Translations under genes and position numbers: made by a program
The notes under the pieces: model-generated
The model's input: the letters and a program-made list of their open reading frames with translations, nothing else
Database searches by the model: none
Told to the model about the DNA's origin: nothing
Assembly (NCBI GenBank): GCA_023144075.1
Contig: JAGLGJ010000087.1
Span: 1 to 5,198 of the forward strand
Direction: 5' to 3'
Length of the DNA: 5,198 nucleotides
Source of the DNA: Candidatus Bathyarchaeota archaeon
GTDB lineage: Archaea > Thermoproteota > Bathyarchaeia > 40CM-2-53-6 > RBG-13-38-9
Shown: positions 1 through 5,198 of the stretch, one piece after another
How the letters are laid out: every line of letters begins with the position of its first letter
How positions within the stretch are numbered: the stretch's first letter is position 1

Positions 1-2
1 AT

Positions 3-377
3 ATGCCACACATAGACGTCACAGATTATCCATCGATTCAACCGGGCACAGCCAAAAAAAGCGTAAAAGTTGGACCGGTTGATATTGAAATCAAAGATAT
101 TAATCTCGATGTCAAATGGGTCAACATAAAAGCAAAGGTCATTGAAAAAACAGCGCCAAAAGGAGTCTACTCTAGATATGGCAATCCACTCAGTGTCTCG
201 ATAGCTACAATTTCTGACGATACTGGAACCATTAAATTACCACTCTGGAACGCTCAGATAAACTCGATAAATGTTGGAGATACAGTACGAATTGAGAATG
301 GAAGAGTGAGATCATTTAGAGGAGAACTTCAAGTATCCGTAGGAACAAAAGGCAAACTTGAAGTCATTGAAAACTGA
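3..377 (+). CDS. Archaeal RPA/SSB-type single-stranded nucleic acid-binding OB-fold protein (5' end possibly outside window)
   Basis: Predicted single-stranded DNA (or RNA) binding protein of the short archaeal SSB/RPA type, acting in the cytoplasm in replication, repair or nucleic acid protection. A single OB fold covers about residues 30-122. Visible family features are a first strand around VNIKAKVIEK (40-49), an SRYG turn (57-60), the hallmark DDTGTIKLPLWN (72-83), VGDTVRIENG (91-100), and a closing strand pair through SFRGELQVSVG (104-114). The family normally starts shortly before the first strand. Here about 25 extra residues precede it, and the first ATG is at base 3, so the true start may lie upstream and the protein could be longer or part of a fusion. 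There is no acidic C-terminal tail after the core (it ends KLEVIEN), unlike many SSBs that recruit partners through such a tail. It converges on the neighbouring VOC gene and is unlikely to be functionally tied to it. The fold is confident; the exact role is not. Confidence 0.85.
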   Translation: MPHIDVTDYPSIQPGTAKKSVKVGPVDIEIKDINLDVKWVNIKAKVIEKTAPKGVYSRYGNPLSVSIATISDDTGTIKLPLWNAQINSINVGDTVRIENGRVRSFRGELQVSVGTKGKLEVIEN

Positions 378-447
378 TGAAAATAAGAGTTAGCCATTAT
401 TCCCGATTCCCACTAAACTATAAAAGAATAATGTCGTTAATTCATGA

Positions 448-476
448 TTTGATAATTTTACGCATTATTTTGATTT
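448..476 (+). terminator. T-rich putative archaeal terminator after the OB-fold gene
   Basis: Repeated T-rich runs (gataatttta, cgcattattttgattt) lie about 70-100 bp after the stop codon at 375-377, in a non-coding convergent gap. Archaeal RNA polymerase stops at T-rich tracts without needing a strong hairpin, and no strong hairpin is seen. In an AT-rich genome such runs are common, so this is tentative. Confidence 0.3.
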
Positions 477-538
477 AATGTTGCACTTTGTAGATCATTA
501 TACTAAGTAAATGTTTGATGTTATCACCAGTTATGGCA

Positions 539-557
539 TAAAGAATCGATTAAAGAA
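539..557 (-). terminator. Pyrimidine-rich putative terminator after the VOC gene
   Basis: On the minus strand, about 20 bp beyond the stop codon of the VOC gene, the sequence reads ATTCTTTAATCGATTCTTT. It contains a direct repeat of ATTCTTT and is T-rich, as expected for an archaeal stop signal. No supporting hairpin is visible and the call rests on position and composition. Confidence 0.25.
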
Positions 558-577
558 TGCGCTTTTAATTCCAAAAT

Positions 578-940
578 TTAGGTTGGCATTAGCCAAAACT
601 CATTTCTGTCAGGATCCTTGAACATAGCATATCTCATATTCTCATCCCATTCAGCCTTAGCGAGGTCTCTTGAAAATTCTACACCTTTACTCTTTAATTC
701 TTGACAGGTAGTTTCGATATCATCATCGAAGAACAGAATCCCTGTGTTTCCAGATTCTAAAGTCTCGTTCTGGCATAGATGAATTCCAGTTGATGACCCA
801 GGTGGACCGACAACCACCCAATGATCCTTTTCGTCTTGAACTTCAAATCCTAACTTCTCTGTATACCATTCCTTAGCTTTTTTTGTATCTGAGACTATTA
901 CCGGAATACTTCTTATTCGAACAATCGTCATCTCATTCAT
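578..940 (-). CDS. VOC superfamily (glyoxalase/bleomycin-resistance fold) protein with substituted metal ligands
   Basis: Small cytoplasmic protein of the vicinal oxygen chelate superfamily; the substrate is unknown. It shows two beta-alpha-beta-beta-beta modules. The first is IPVIVSDTKKAKEWYTEKLG (12-31) through GIHLCQ (52-57). The second starts at NTGILFFDDDIE (65-76) and ends with the family signature DPDRNEFWLMP (109-119). By position, the classical metal-ligand sites appear to read Ser11, His54, Phe70/71 and Trp116, so at most one of the usual His/Glu ligands survives. This argues against a standard metal-dependent glyoxalase and for a binding or resistance-type role. Two starts are possible: ATG at 940 or ATG at 931 (117 residues). 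The latter has a better ribosome site, GAGATGA at 943-937, five bases upstream. A TATA-like box at 970-977 suggests transcription independent of the polyferredoxin gene 85 bp upstream. The fold is confident; the function is open. Confidence 0.85.
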   Translation of the reverse strand: MNEMTIVRIRSIPVIVSDTKKAKEWYTEKLGFEVQDEKDHWVVVGPPGSSTGIHLCQNETLESGNTGILFFDDDIETTCQELKSKGVEFSRDLAKAEWDENMRYAMFKDPDRNEFWLMPT

Positions 941-969
941 CTCATCGAAACAAATCTAATTTCAATTAA

Positions 970-977
970 TATTTAAA
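970..977 (-). promoter_or_regulatory. Archaeal TATA box for the VOC gene
   Basis: Minus-strand TTTAAATA matches the archaeal TATA consensus and is preceded by a purine-rich stretch (ggagggtat) that could serve as a BRE. Its centre is about 33 bases before the ATG at 940. Initiation about 26 bases downstream of the box would fall near 947, giving a leader of roughly 7 bases to ATG 940 or 16 bases to ATG 931. The surrounding DNA is AT-rich, so chance occurrence is possible. Confidence 0.4.
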
Positions 978-1025
978 ATACCCTCCAAGAAACGCTAAAC
1001 CCATTATAACATCAATTTAGATTCT

Positions 1026-2633
1026 CTATTTTGTTAAATGTCTGTGCTCTTTTCTGTATGTTCCAATAATCGCTCGATGCTTTAATGTCTCAGCGCGGTA
1101 GATACGAATCGCTGATTCACCTTCAACAGGACATTTATACTCACAGATGCCGCACCCAATGCATAATTCTGGAATAACTCTAGGTAATAGGACATCAGAT
1201 ATTTCACTAGATGAATGCATTACAATATCTTTCTCTAATTTGATAGCTTTCTCTGGTATTGGACACATCTCCTCACAAACAACGCATTCTTTACCTTGAG
1301 CCCATGGAATACATCTTTTTTCGTTGATATGAGCTATGCCGATAATGGTTTTCTGTTTTCTCTCTAGAGACAATTTAGTGATGGCCCCAGTAGGACAAAC
1401 TTCTCCGCATAAAGTACAAGAGTAATCACAATAGCCTAGACGTGTCATCAAGATTGGCGTCCATAAAACTTCAAGATATTTTGGTGAATAACTCGGCTGA
1501 ATGACTCCAGTTGGACAAACTCTAGCGCATTCTCCACATCTAATACATTTATTACTTAATGCTTGTTCATCGGTCCCTGGAGGTCGGATAAAAAAATAAT
1601 TCTTAACTTGGAAGATTGGCATCACAAACAATATCACACCTCCAAAAAACGCTACGCCTATTGATTGGACTAACTGCCTTCGGTTTGAATTATAATTCGA
1701 TTTTAAATTTATTTTGTTTCTATGCTGAAATGTGATCGATTTTGTTGGACAAATTTCCACACAATCAAGACAGGATATACACTCAGACGTATTGGCAAAG
1801 AAATTATTTTTAGCGTCTATTGCTGCAGTAGGACAAATTGTTTCACATTGATTGCAACTAATACATGTTTCTTGGTTTAGTCGATGCTTTAAGTGTGCAG
1901 TCTTTGATATGATTCCCAGTAGAGCACCTAAAGGACATAAATATCGACACCAAAAACGTGTTCGAATAATATTTAGAGTTAAAACCAGTCCAAAGAAGAA
2001 AGCTATTATTAAATTAGGTAGAAAAAATGGTTGTTCTGTAAGTAATCTGCTACGTATTAGATAATCGAACTGTTCAATCGAAGGTTGAAATGATTCTATT
2101 CGATATAATGAGATCTCAACTAACGTAATTAAAAAACTAAAGCCTGGTATTATTACACTTGTTACTGTTCTAGAAAGGATTGTTATCGGATCGAAGATTA
2201 TGAGAAACAAGCTACCAAAAATTGCTGTAAAAACGATGATGAAAAGTAGGATATATTTTGCCATTATCCAATGGGATTGAATCCTCATCTGACTACTTTT
2301 TATTCTAAATGTTGGTGTCCAATCCAAGATAGTGCCTAGTGGACAAAGCCAGCCACACCAGGCTCGACCTGCAATGATCGTAAGCCCAATTGTAAAAACT
2401 CCCAACATCATCGATACAATAAATACTCGATTTGCAAGTATCGAAGTAATCCCTAGTAATGGATCAAGTCGAAAGAAAAGATCATGCGGTAGAACAGTTA
2501 TTATTTCCTTTCGTGTGCCGACCAGTAAATATAGAAAAAGAATTAATGTAAAAATCTGTACTATTTGACGTAATTGATGTAATTTCTTCCTTCTTCCTAA
2601 TTCTTTTTCGGATGAATCGCGTTTATTTGACAA
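1026..2633 (-). CDS. Membrane polyferredoxin: NapH-like and NapG-like domains fused, with internal Tat signal
   Basis: Predicted trans-membrane electron-transfer protein. Residues 1-300 resemble NapH/MauN. Spans lie near 24-40, 69-88, 124-147 and 203-222, with a CxxxCP motif after span 2 (Cys93/97) and another after span 4 (Cys229/233). Two [4Fe-4S] motifs follow (Cys257/260/263/267 and 285/288/291/295). A new twin-arginine start-like segment comes next: SNRRQLVQS at 316-324, then a hydrophobic stretch to about 341. The remainder resembles NapG/MauM, with four cluster motifs: 363/366/369/373, 402/406/409/413, 441/450/453/457 (long first gap) and 491/494/497/501. NapH alone and NapG alone are each about half this length, so this is a fusion. 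The expected topology puts two clusters inside and four outside, with Tat needed for the second half. The start is TTG at 2633. It is the only start codon in frame after a stop shortly upstream, and the next Met (75) would remove span 1. No clear ribosome site is seen. The gene lies 8 bp after the DUF362 stop, suggesting coupled translation. Electron donor and acceptor are unknown. Confidence 0.88.
   Translation of the reverse strand: MSNKRDSSEKELGRRKKLHQLRQIVQIFTLILFLYLLVGTRKEIITVLPHDLFFRLDPLLGITSILANRVFIVSMMLGVFTIGLTIIAGRAWCGWLCPLGTILDWTPTFRIKSSQMRIQSHWIMAKYILLFIIVFTAIFGSLFLIIFDPITILSRTVTSVIIPGFSFLITLVEISLYRIESFQPSIEQFDYLIRSRLLTEQPFFLPNLIIAFFFGLVLTLNIIRTRFWCRYLCPLGALLGIISKTAHLKHRLNQETCISCNQCETICPTAAIDAKNNFFANTSECISCLDCVEICPTKSITFQHRNKINLKSNYNSNRRQLVQSIGVAFFGGVILFVMPIFQVKNYFFIRPPGTDEQALSNKCIRCGECARVCPTGVIQPSYSPKYLEVLWTPILMTRLGYCDYSCTLCGEVCPTGAITKLSLERKQKTIIGIAHINEKRCIPWAQGKECVVCEEMCPIPEKAIKLEKDIVMHSSSEISDVLLPRVIPELCIGCGICEYKCPVEGESAIRIYRAETLKHRAIIGTYRKEHRHLTK
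1608..1691 (-). other. Internal twin-arginine (Tat) signal-like segment in the polyferredoxin
   Basis: Codons 315-342 encode an Asn-Arg-Arg-Gln-Leu-Val core followed by about 20 hydrophobic residues (IGVAFFGGVILFVMPIF). This is the arrangement found at the N terminus of separate NapG proteins, here placed mid-protein between a cytoplasmic ferredoxin pair and four further clusters. It would form the fifth membrane span and carry the C-terminal half outwards. Confidence 0.7.
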
Positions 2634-2641
2634 AGTAGATG

Positions 2642-3667
2642 TTACACGTCGATTTTTTCAACCGTAATGCTGCTCAAATCCATATTTCCTAGGCCCATTT
2701 GTGCTCCAGAACGTATTGTCGGAATATCATTTCCAGTTAAGCCGAATAAGGTAGCTGCATATGAATCAGCAGCAACAATGTCATGACTCGCTATAACGGT
2801 ATTAGCAATCTCCACATCGTTTAGATTTCCACCTGTTGGCCCATGATCTTTCAGAATACGTACAGCATCAACCACTGTCAAAGTTGAGTGTACACGACTA
2901 TTTAGGTCAGCGGTACGTTGTGCTAAGTTTGAATGGAATCTATTTGGTTTTTGCACAATACCTAGTAGATTTTTCATACCTAAAGTAAGACGCGCTAAAC
3001 TGTGATGTTTAGCTATTGGAACATTGATTAGAACGTCTGCATCTAATATGTCTCCATAAATTGACCATCGATTGATGTCTTTTCCCTGTGGGATATCTAC
3101 TGCTCTATATTTTATGCGACTCATTAATTCCATCTCTCCGCCAGCAGCATTAACCGCTTCCTCTATTCCGCTGTTGGTGTAGGCTTTTTCTGGGCTACCA
3201 CCGAATGAATTATCCATAACTCTTACACGTTTAGCTCCAGCATTAAGACTCAGAGAAGTTAATGCACCCACAACTTCTGGATTCGTTGTAGCCGCATATT
3301 CAAAAGATCGATAGGAAACACAAATGTTAGGTTTTATTATGACATCGTCTCCTGGTTTGACAAATCGTTCAATTCCACCAAGAGCCGTGAGTGCAGTTTC
3401 CACTATTTCAGTGGGATTTTCTCCATGCGCTACAGCCAAATAGGCGGCATCTTTGGGCGGATGCGCTGGACTCTGAGTTGAAGGTGTAGGTAAGGAATCT
3501 GAGTTATCTGTTGGTTGACTTTTAGATTCTTTTTGTGTGATTGATGGACTTGAATAACGCTTAATGTCAGTAGGTTGCGTATATTGATAATAGCCGTATA
3601 TGGCAGCGGCGGCAAATGCACTGCCTAATGTTGCTGTTATAAATTTTCTTCTGTTTACCTTTGACAA
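2642..3667 (-). CDS. Tat-exported DUF362 domain protein
   Basis: Extracytoplasmic protein of the DUF362 family; its biochemical role is not established. The N terminus has a clear twin-arginine signal, NRRKFITATLG (5-15), followed by an alanine-rich hydrophobic stretch to about residue 26. That stretch may be cleaved near AFA or kept as an anchor. A Ser/Pro/Thr/Gln-rich spacer (about 35-72) then holds the domain off the membrane. The DUF362 core (75-341) shows IKPNIC (111-116), AGAKRVRVMD (143-152), AKHHSLARLTLGMKNLLG (219-236) and VDAVR (266-270) with GPTGG (276-280). Cys116 is the only cysteine, so unlike some DUF362 proteins it has no ferredoxin motif of its own. The neighbouring polyferredoxin, 8 bp downstream, may supply the clusters. 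The start is TTG at 3667: an in-frame TGA lies two codons upstream, and a GATGA ribosome site sits just before it. It follows the membrane-protein gene by 77 bp, so it could share its transcript. Family and export are confident; the reaction is unknown. Confidence 0.88.
   Translation of the reverse strand: MSKVNRRKFITATLGSAFAAAAIYGYYQYTQPTDIKRYSSPSITQKESKSQPTDNSDSLPTPSTQSPAHPPKDAAYLAVAHGENPTEIVETALTALGGIERFVKPGDDVIIKPNICVSYRSFEYAATTNPEVVGALTSLSLNAGAKRVRVMDNSFGGSPEKAYTNSGIEEAVNAAGGEMELMSRIKYRAVDIPQGKDINRWSIYGDILDADVLINVPIAKHHSLARLTLGMKNLLGIVQKPNRFHSNLAQRTADLNSRVHSTLTVVDAVRILKDHGPTGGNLNDVEIANTVIASHDIVAADSYAATLFGLTGNDIPTIRSGAQMGLGNMDLSSITVEKIDV
3590..3667 (-). other. N-terminal Tat signal peptide of the DUF362 protein
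   Basis: Codons 1-26 give the n-region SKV, the motif NRRKFIT, and the hydrophobic stretch ATLGSAFAAAAIYG. This matches the Tat consensus (S/T)RRxFLK in its Arg-Arg and Phe positions. The presence of this signal also fixes the TTG start, because every later start would lose it. Confidence 0.8.
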
Positions 3668-3744
3668 GAATCATCTTTCGCAGAATTGACATATTGCTTT
3701 ATCAATCTTCCTTATTTATTCGTCAACTATACCAGAGCTGCCAT

Positions 3745-4434
3745 TTATTCAAGGAGATTCTTGAATATTGGTAAAATTCTATTTCCGAGAATCACAAGGA
3801 ATAGAAAATTACTAAGAGCATGCAGAGTATCGAAACCAAGACCCTGAATCTGAGCAAAAACGAATGTGAATATATTATGTGGATATAGGAAAGAATACCA
3901 GAACCAAATATTCATTACAAATCCATAGAAATATCCAGATAATATTCCCAGTAAACCTAATTTCCAACGATTGATAGTTGGCTTGAATCTTACAAGCGCT
4001 GACATAGCCCCAATTACACCCCAAGCATACATTTGCAATGGTGTCCAAGGACCATGCCCTAGAAATAGATTTGAAATCAAAGGAGTCATGATTCCTATCA
4101 TAAATCCAGTAACTGATCCAAAAGCGATACCACAAATAATTATCAGAAAAGTACAGGGTTGTATACTTGGTAAAGCAGCAAACGGTATTCTAAGCGCAGC
4201 TATAGTTGTGCCTAACACAATAATTAAGGCAATATCTCTCGAAGTTGGTTTTTGACGGGAAAACTCCATAGTTACGGCTAGAATTGCCACTGAGACAATA
4301 ATAATTGAGATTAAACCCCATTGTTCAATTATTGAATTATATCCGAAAAATATGAAATATATTGGAAAAAATATTAAAATCATCGATAATAGTGCTATCG
4401 ATATTGTAATTTTATTTCTCGAATGTGAATTCAT
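3745..4434 (-). CDS. ECF transporter S-component-like membrane protein (candidate corrinoid/vitamin uptake)
   Basis: Integral membrane protein resembling substrate-binding S components of energy-coupling-factor transporters. Positions count from ATG 4434 (229 residues). Two extra spans (about 9-31 and 38-57) precede a core of about six spans from residue 67 to 222. The most characteristic stretches are LRIPFAALPSIQP (81-93), SNLFLGHGPWTPLQMYAWG (121-139) and the helix at 158-182. The GPWTPxQMxAWG segment is familiar from S components encoded beside DUF4430 proteins, which is also the arrangement here. That association suggests cobalamin or another corrinoid, but the ligand cannot be read from sequence. 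A TTG at 4494 would add 20 residues, but these overlap the end of the upstream gene by 35 bp and are charged and non-membrane, so the ATG 25 bp after that gene's stop is preferred. Neither start has a strong ribosome site. No EcfT or ATPase subunit lies in the window, so shared modules elsewhere are implied. Confidence 0.78.
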   Translation of the reverse strand: MNSHSRNKITISIALLSMILIFFPIYFIFFGYNSIIEQWGLISIIIVSVAILAVTMEFSRQKPTSRDIALIIVLGTTIAALRIPFAALPSIQPCTFLIIICGIAFGSVTGFMIGIMTPLISNLFLGHGPWTPLQMYAWGVIGAMSALVRFKPTINRWKLGLLGILSGYFYGFVMNIWFWYSFLYPHNIFTFVFAQIQGLGFDTLHALSNFLFLVILGNRILPIFKNLLE

Positions 4435-4459
4435 AGCTACCCAACAATTAGATGAAATT

Positions 4460-5198
4460 CTATGGAATTTGTATGACTTCCGTTTCCGTGACAACTAATC
4501 CAAATGCATGATTATACTGATTTATTTCATGAGTCAATATCCCAGCTGATTTTTTTATCAGATCTTTTTCGGTGCCTGAAATAAGTATAACCACATTCTC
4601 GCAAGCTAAGTTTCCTTTGGGATTCCAGATATTTTGTGATATTTGAATTATTCCAGCGCTCTCATATTTATTATATGGCTCACCTTTCTGATCAATTACT
4701 TGGATAATATCTTCATTGAAAAATGCGAAGAATCCTATTCTTTCATGAATCTCATTTAGCTCTAAGACTAATTTATTGCTAGGTGTGGCTAAAATTATAA
4801 GGTTTGAACTTGATTTTTCAATTTCCGAAAGTTCACTAATTGTTTTACTCTTCACATCAGTCTTGAATTTTTCACTCAAAATTTTCCGTAAATTATCTGC
4901 TTCCGTAGCAAATTCCGTTTCATAAGCTATGATTGTTGCAGAGATTTCACCAGAATACCCATTAGTGAGATATTTTGGATACGATCCTAAAATCGCAGAT
5001 TGAAACTGTGAAACATCCCATCTATGGTAATCCCAAACGATTGAGTCACCATTCATTATCACATAGTTGGAAGATCCTGTCTTGGAGAGAAATCCATTAA
5101 CGTAGAAGAACCAATCATACTGTGTATTGGGATATGATGAGCTGACGTTGTTTATTGATGAGACAAAAGCTCCACCATAGATAGTTTCAATTTCTGCA
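4460..5198 (-). CDS. DUF4430 (transcobalamin C-terminal-like) domain protein, 5' end beyond window
   Basis: Partial gene: the reading frame is open to the right edge (first full codon ends at 5197), so the start and N-terminal part are missing. The first visible 61 residues contain a DUF4430 domain, seen as IYGGAFVSSINNVSS, then YDWFFYVNG, then VIMNGDSIVWDYHRWD. DUF4430 resembles the small beta domain of animal transcobalamin and intrinsic factor, which cover bound cobalamin. About 180 further residues follow, starting FQSAILGSYPKYLTNGYSG. They alternate predicted strands and helices (SATIIAYETE, SNLIILATPS, ACENVVILISGTEKDLIKKSA), consistent with an alpha/beta domain of unknown role. A GTG at 5062 could mimic a start but lies inside the DUF4430 domain, so it is not the real one. 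The stop (TAG, 4460-4462) is 25 bp before the S-component ATG, suggesting one operon. The missing N terminus probably holds an export signal and perhaps a helical-barrel domain, which cannot be checked here. Confidence 0.8.
   Translation of the reverse strand, partial: AEIETIYGGAFVSSINNVSSSYPNTQYDWFFYVNGFLSKTGSSNYVIMNGDSIVWDYHRWDVSQFQSAILGSYPKYLTNGYSGEISATIIAYETEFATEADNLRKILSEKFKTDVKSKTISELSEIEKSSSNLIILATPSNKLVLELNEIHERIGFFAFFNEDIIQVIDQKGEPYNKYESAGIIQISQNIWNPKGNLACENVVILISGTEKDLIKKSAGILTHEINQYNHAFGLVVTETEVIQIP
5015..5176 (-). other. DUF4430 domain coding segment
   Basis: This stretch runs from the Gly-Gly of GGAFVSSIN to the Asp after WDYHRW. The YDWFFYVNG core, the GDSIVWDY strand and the spacing between them are the recognisable family features. 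It directly continues upstream of the apparent GTG at 5062 without a stop codon, which shows that the gene extends past the window edge. Confidence 0.78.

Noticed and set aside
377..478. A 33-codon plus-strand reading frame whose ATG overlaps the stop of the OB-fold gene (ATGA geometry).
   Set aside because: The overlap geometry fits translational coupling, but the peptide has no recognisable features, AT-rich codons ending in Ile/Leu runs, and it ends in the T-rich terminator-like stretch. Chance is the simpler explanation.
378..577. tRNA, small RNA or CRISPR-like repeat in the largest intergenic gap.
   Set aside because: No cloverleaf, no strong hairpin and no repeated units were seen beyond a 7-base direct repeat (aaagaat at 540 and 552).
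1852..2064. Plus-strand open frame of 70 codons inside the polyferredoxin gene.
   Set aside because: It is antisense to cysteine-motif coding sequence that is clearly real and shows no domain of its own. The same holds for the plus-strand frames at 2332-2568 and 3971-4255.
1026..2633. Assignment to periplasmic nitrate reductase (napG and napH themselves).
   Set aside because: No NapA, NapB or other nitrate reductase gene is present and the partner is DUF362, so only the domain architecture is shared and the gene symbol is not warranted.
3430..3621. Minus-strand 63-codon frame within the DUF362 gene.
   Set aside because: It overlaps the Ser/Pro/Thr-rich spacer region in another frame, and its composition reflects that low-complexity DNA. 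The frame at 3875-4135 inside the S-component gene is rejected likewise.
3668..3744. Possible promoter for the DUF362 gene (AATAAATAAG at 3720-3711, minus strand).
   Set aside because: The match to an archaeal TATA box is poor and the spacing would give a start about 23 bases ahead of TTG. In this AT-rich gap it is not distinguishable from background.
4435..4494. A 20-residue extension of the S component from TTG 4494.
   Set aside because: It overlaps the end of the DUF4430 gene, encodes a charged stretch that reads as an out-of-frame shadow of that gene, and a good ATG lies at 4434.
5060..5062. GTG at 5062 as the start of the DUF4430 gene.
   Set aside because: The frame continues upstream without a stop to the window edge and contains the first half of the DUF4430 domain, so the real start is outside the window.

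Overview
The window is AT-rich (judged by eye, not counted) and gene-dense, and it looks archaeal. The evidence is a short single-stranded-DNA-binding OB-fold protein of the archaeal RPA/SSB type at the left edge, an archaeal-style TATA element (TTTAAATA) about 30 bp upstream of one gene, short leaders, and frequent TTG starts. An uncultivated lineage such as Bathyarchaeia or an Asgard archaeon would fit, but the sequence alone does not fix the phylum.

Layout: one plus-strand gene (OB-fold protein, 3-377) converges on a run of five minus-strand genes filling the rest. In transcription order, from the right edge, these are: a DUF4430 (transcobalamin C-terminal-like) protein whose start lies outside the window (4460 to beyond 5198); an ECF-transporter S-component-like membrane protein (3745-4434); a Tat-exported DUF362 protein (2642-3667); a 535-residue membrane polyferredoxin that reads as a NapH-NapG fusion with an internal twin-arginine signal (1026-2633); and a small VOC/glyoxalase-fold protein (578-940) that appears to have its own promoter. 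The gap of about 200 bp at 378-577 holds the convergent 3' ends and only T-rich terminator-like stretches. No tRNA, rRNA, CRISPR array, insertion sequence or long repeat was seen.

Two functional modules stand out. The first is a probable vitamin or corrinoid capture module, pairing DUF4430 with an S component. DUF4430 resembles the beta domain of animal transcobalamin and intrinsic factor, so cobalamin is the favoured but unproven ligand. The second is a trans-membrane electron-transfer module. The polyferredoxin has two cytoplasmic CxxxCP motifs, two cytoplasmic [4Fe-4S] motifs, five predicted membrane spans and four [4Fe-4S] motifs predicted outside the cell. Its close upstream partner, the DUF362 protein, is also directed outside by Tat. 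The two modules lie on the same strand, separated by only 77 bp. The most interesting hypothesis is that they cooperate, for example to supply electrons to an extracytoplasmic corrinoid or other cofactor. That link is inference from gene order only.
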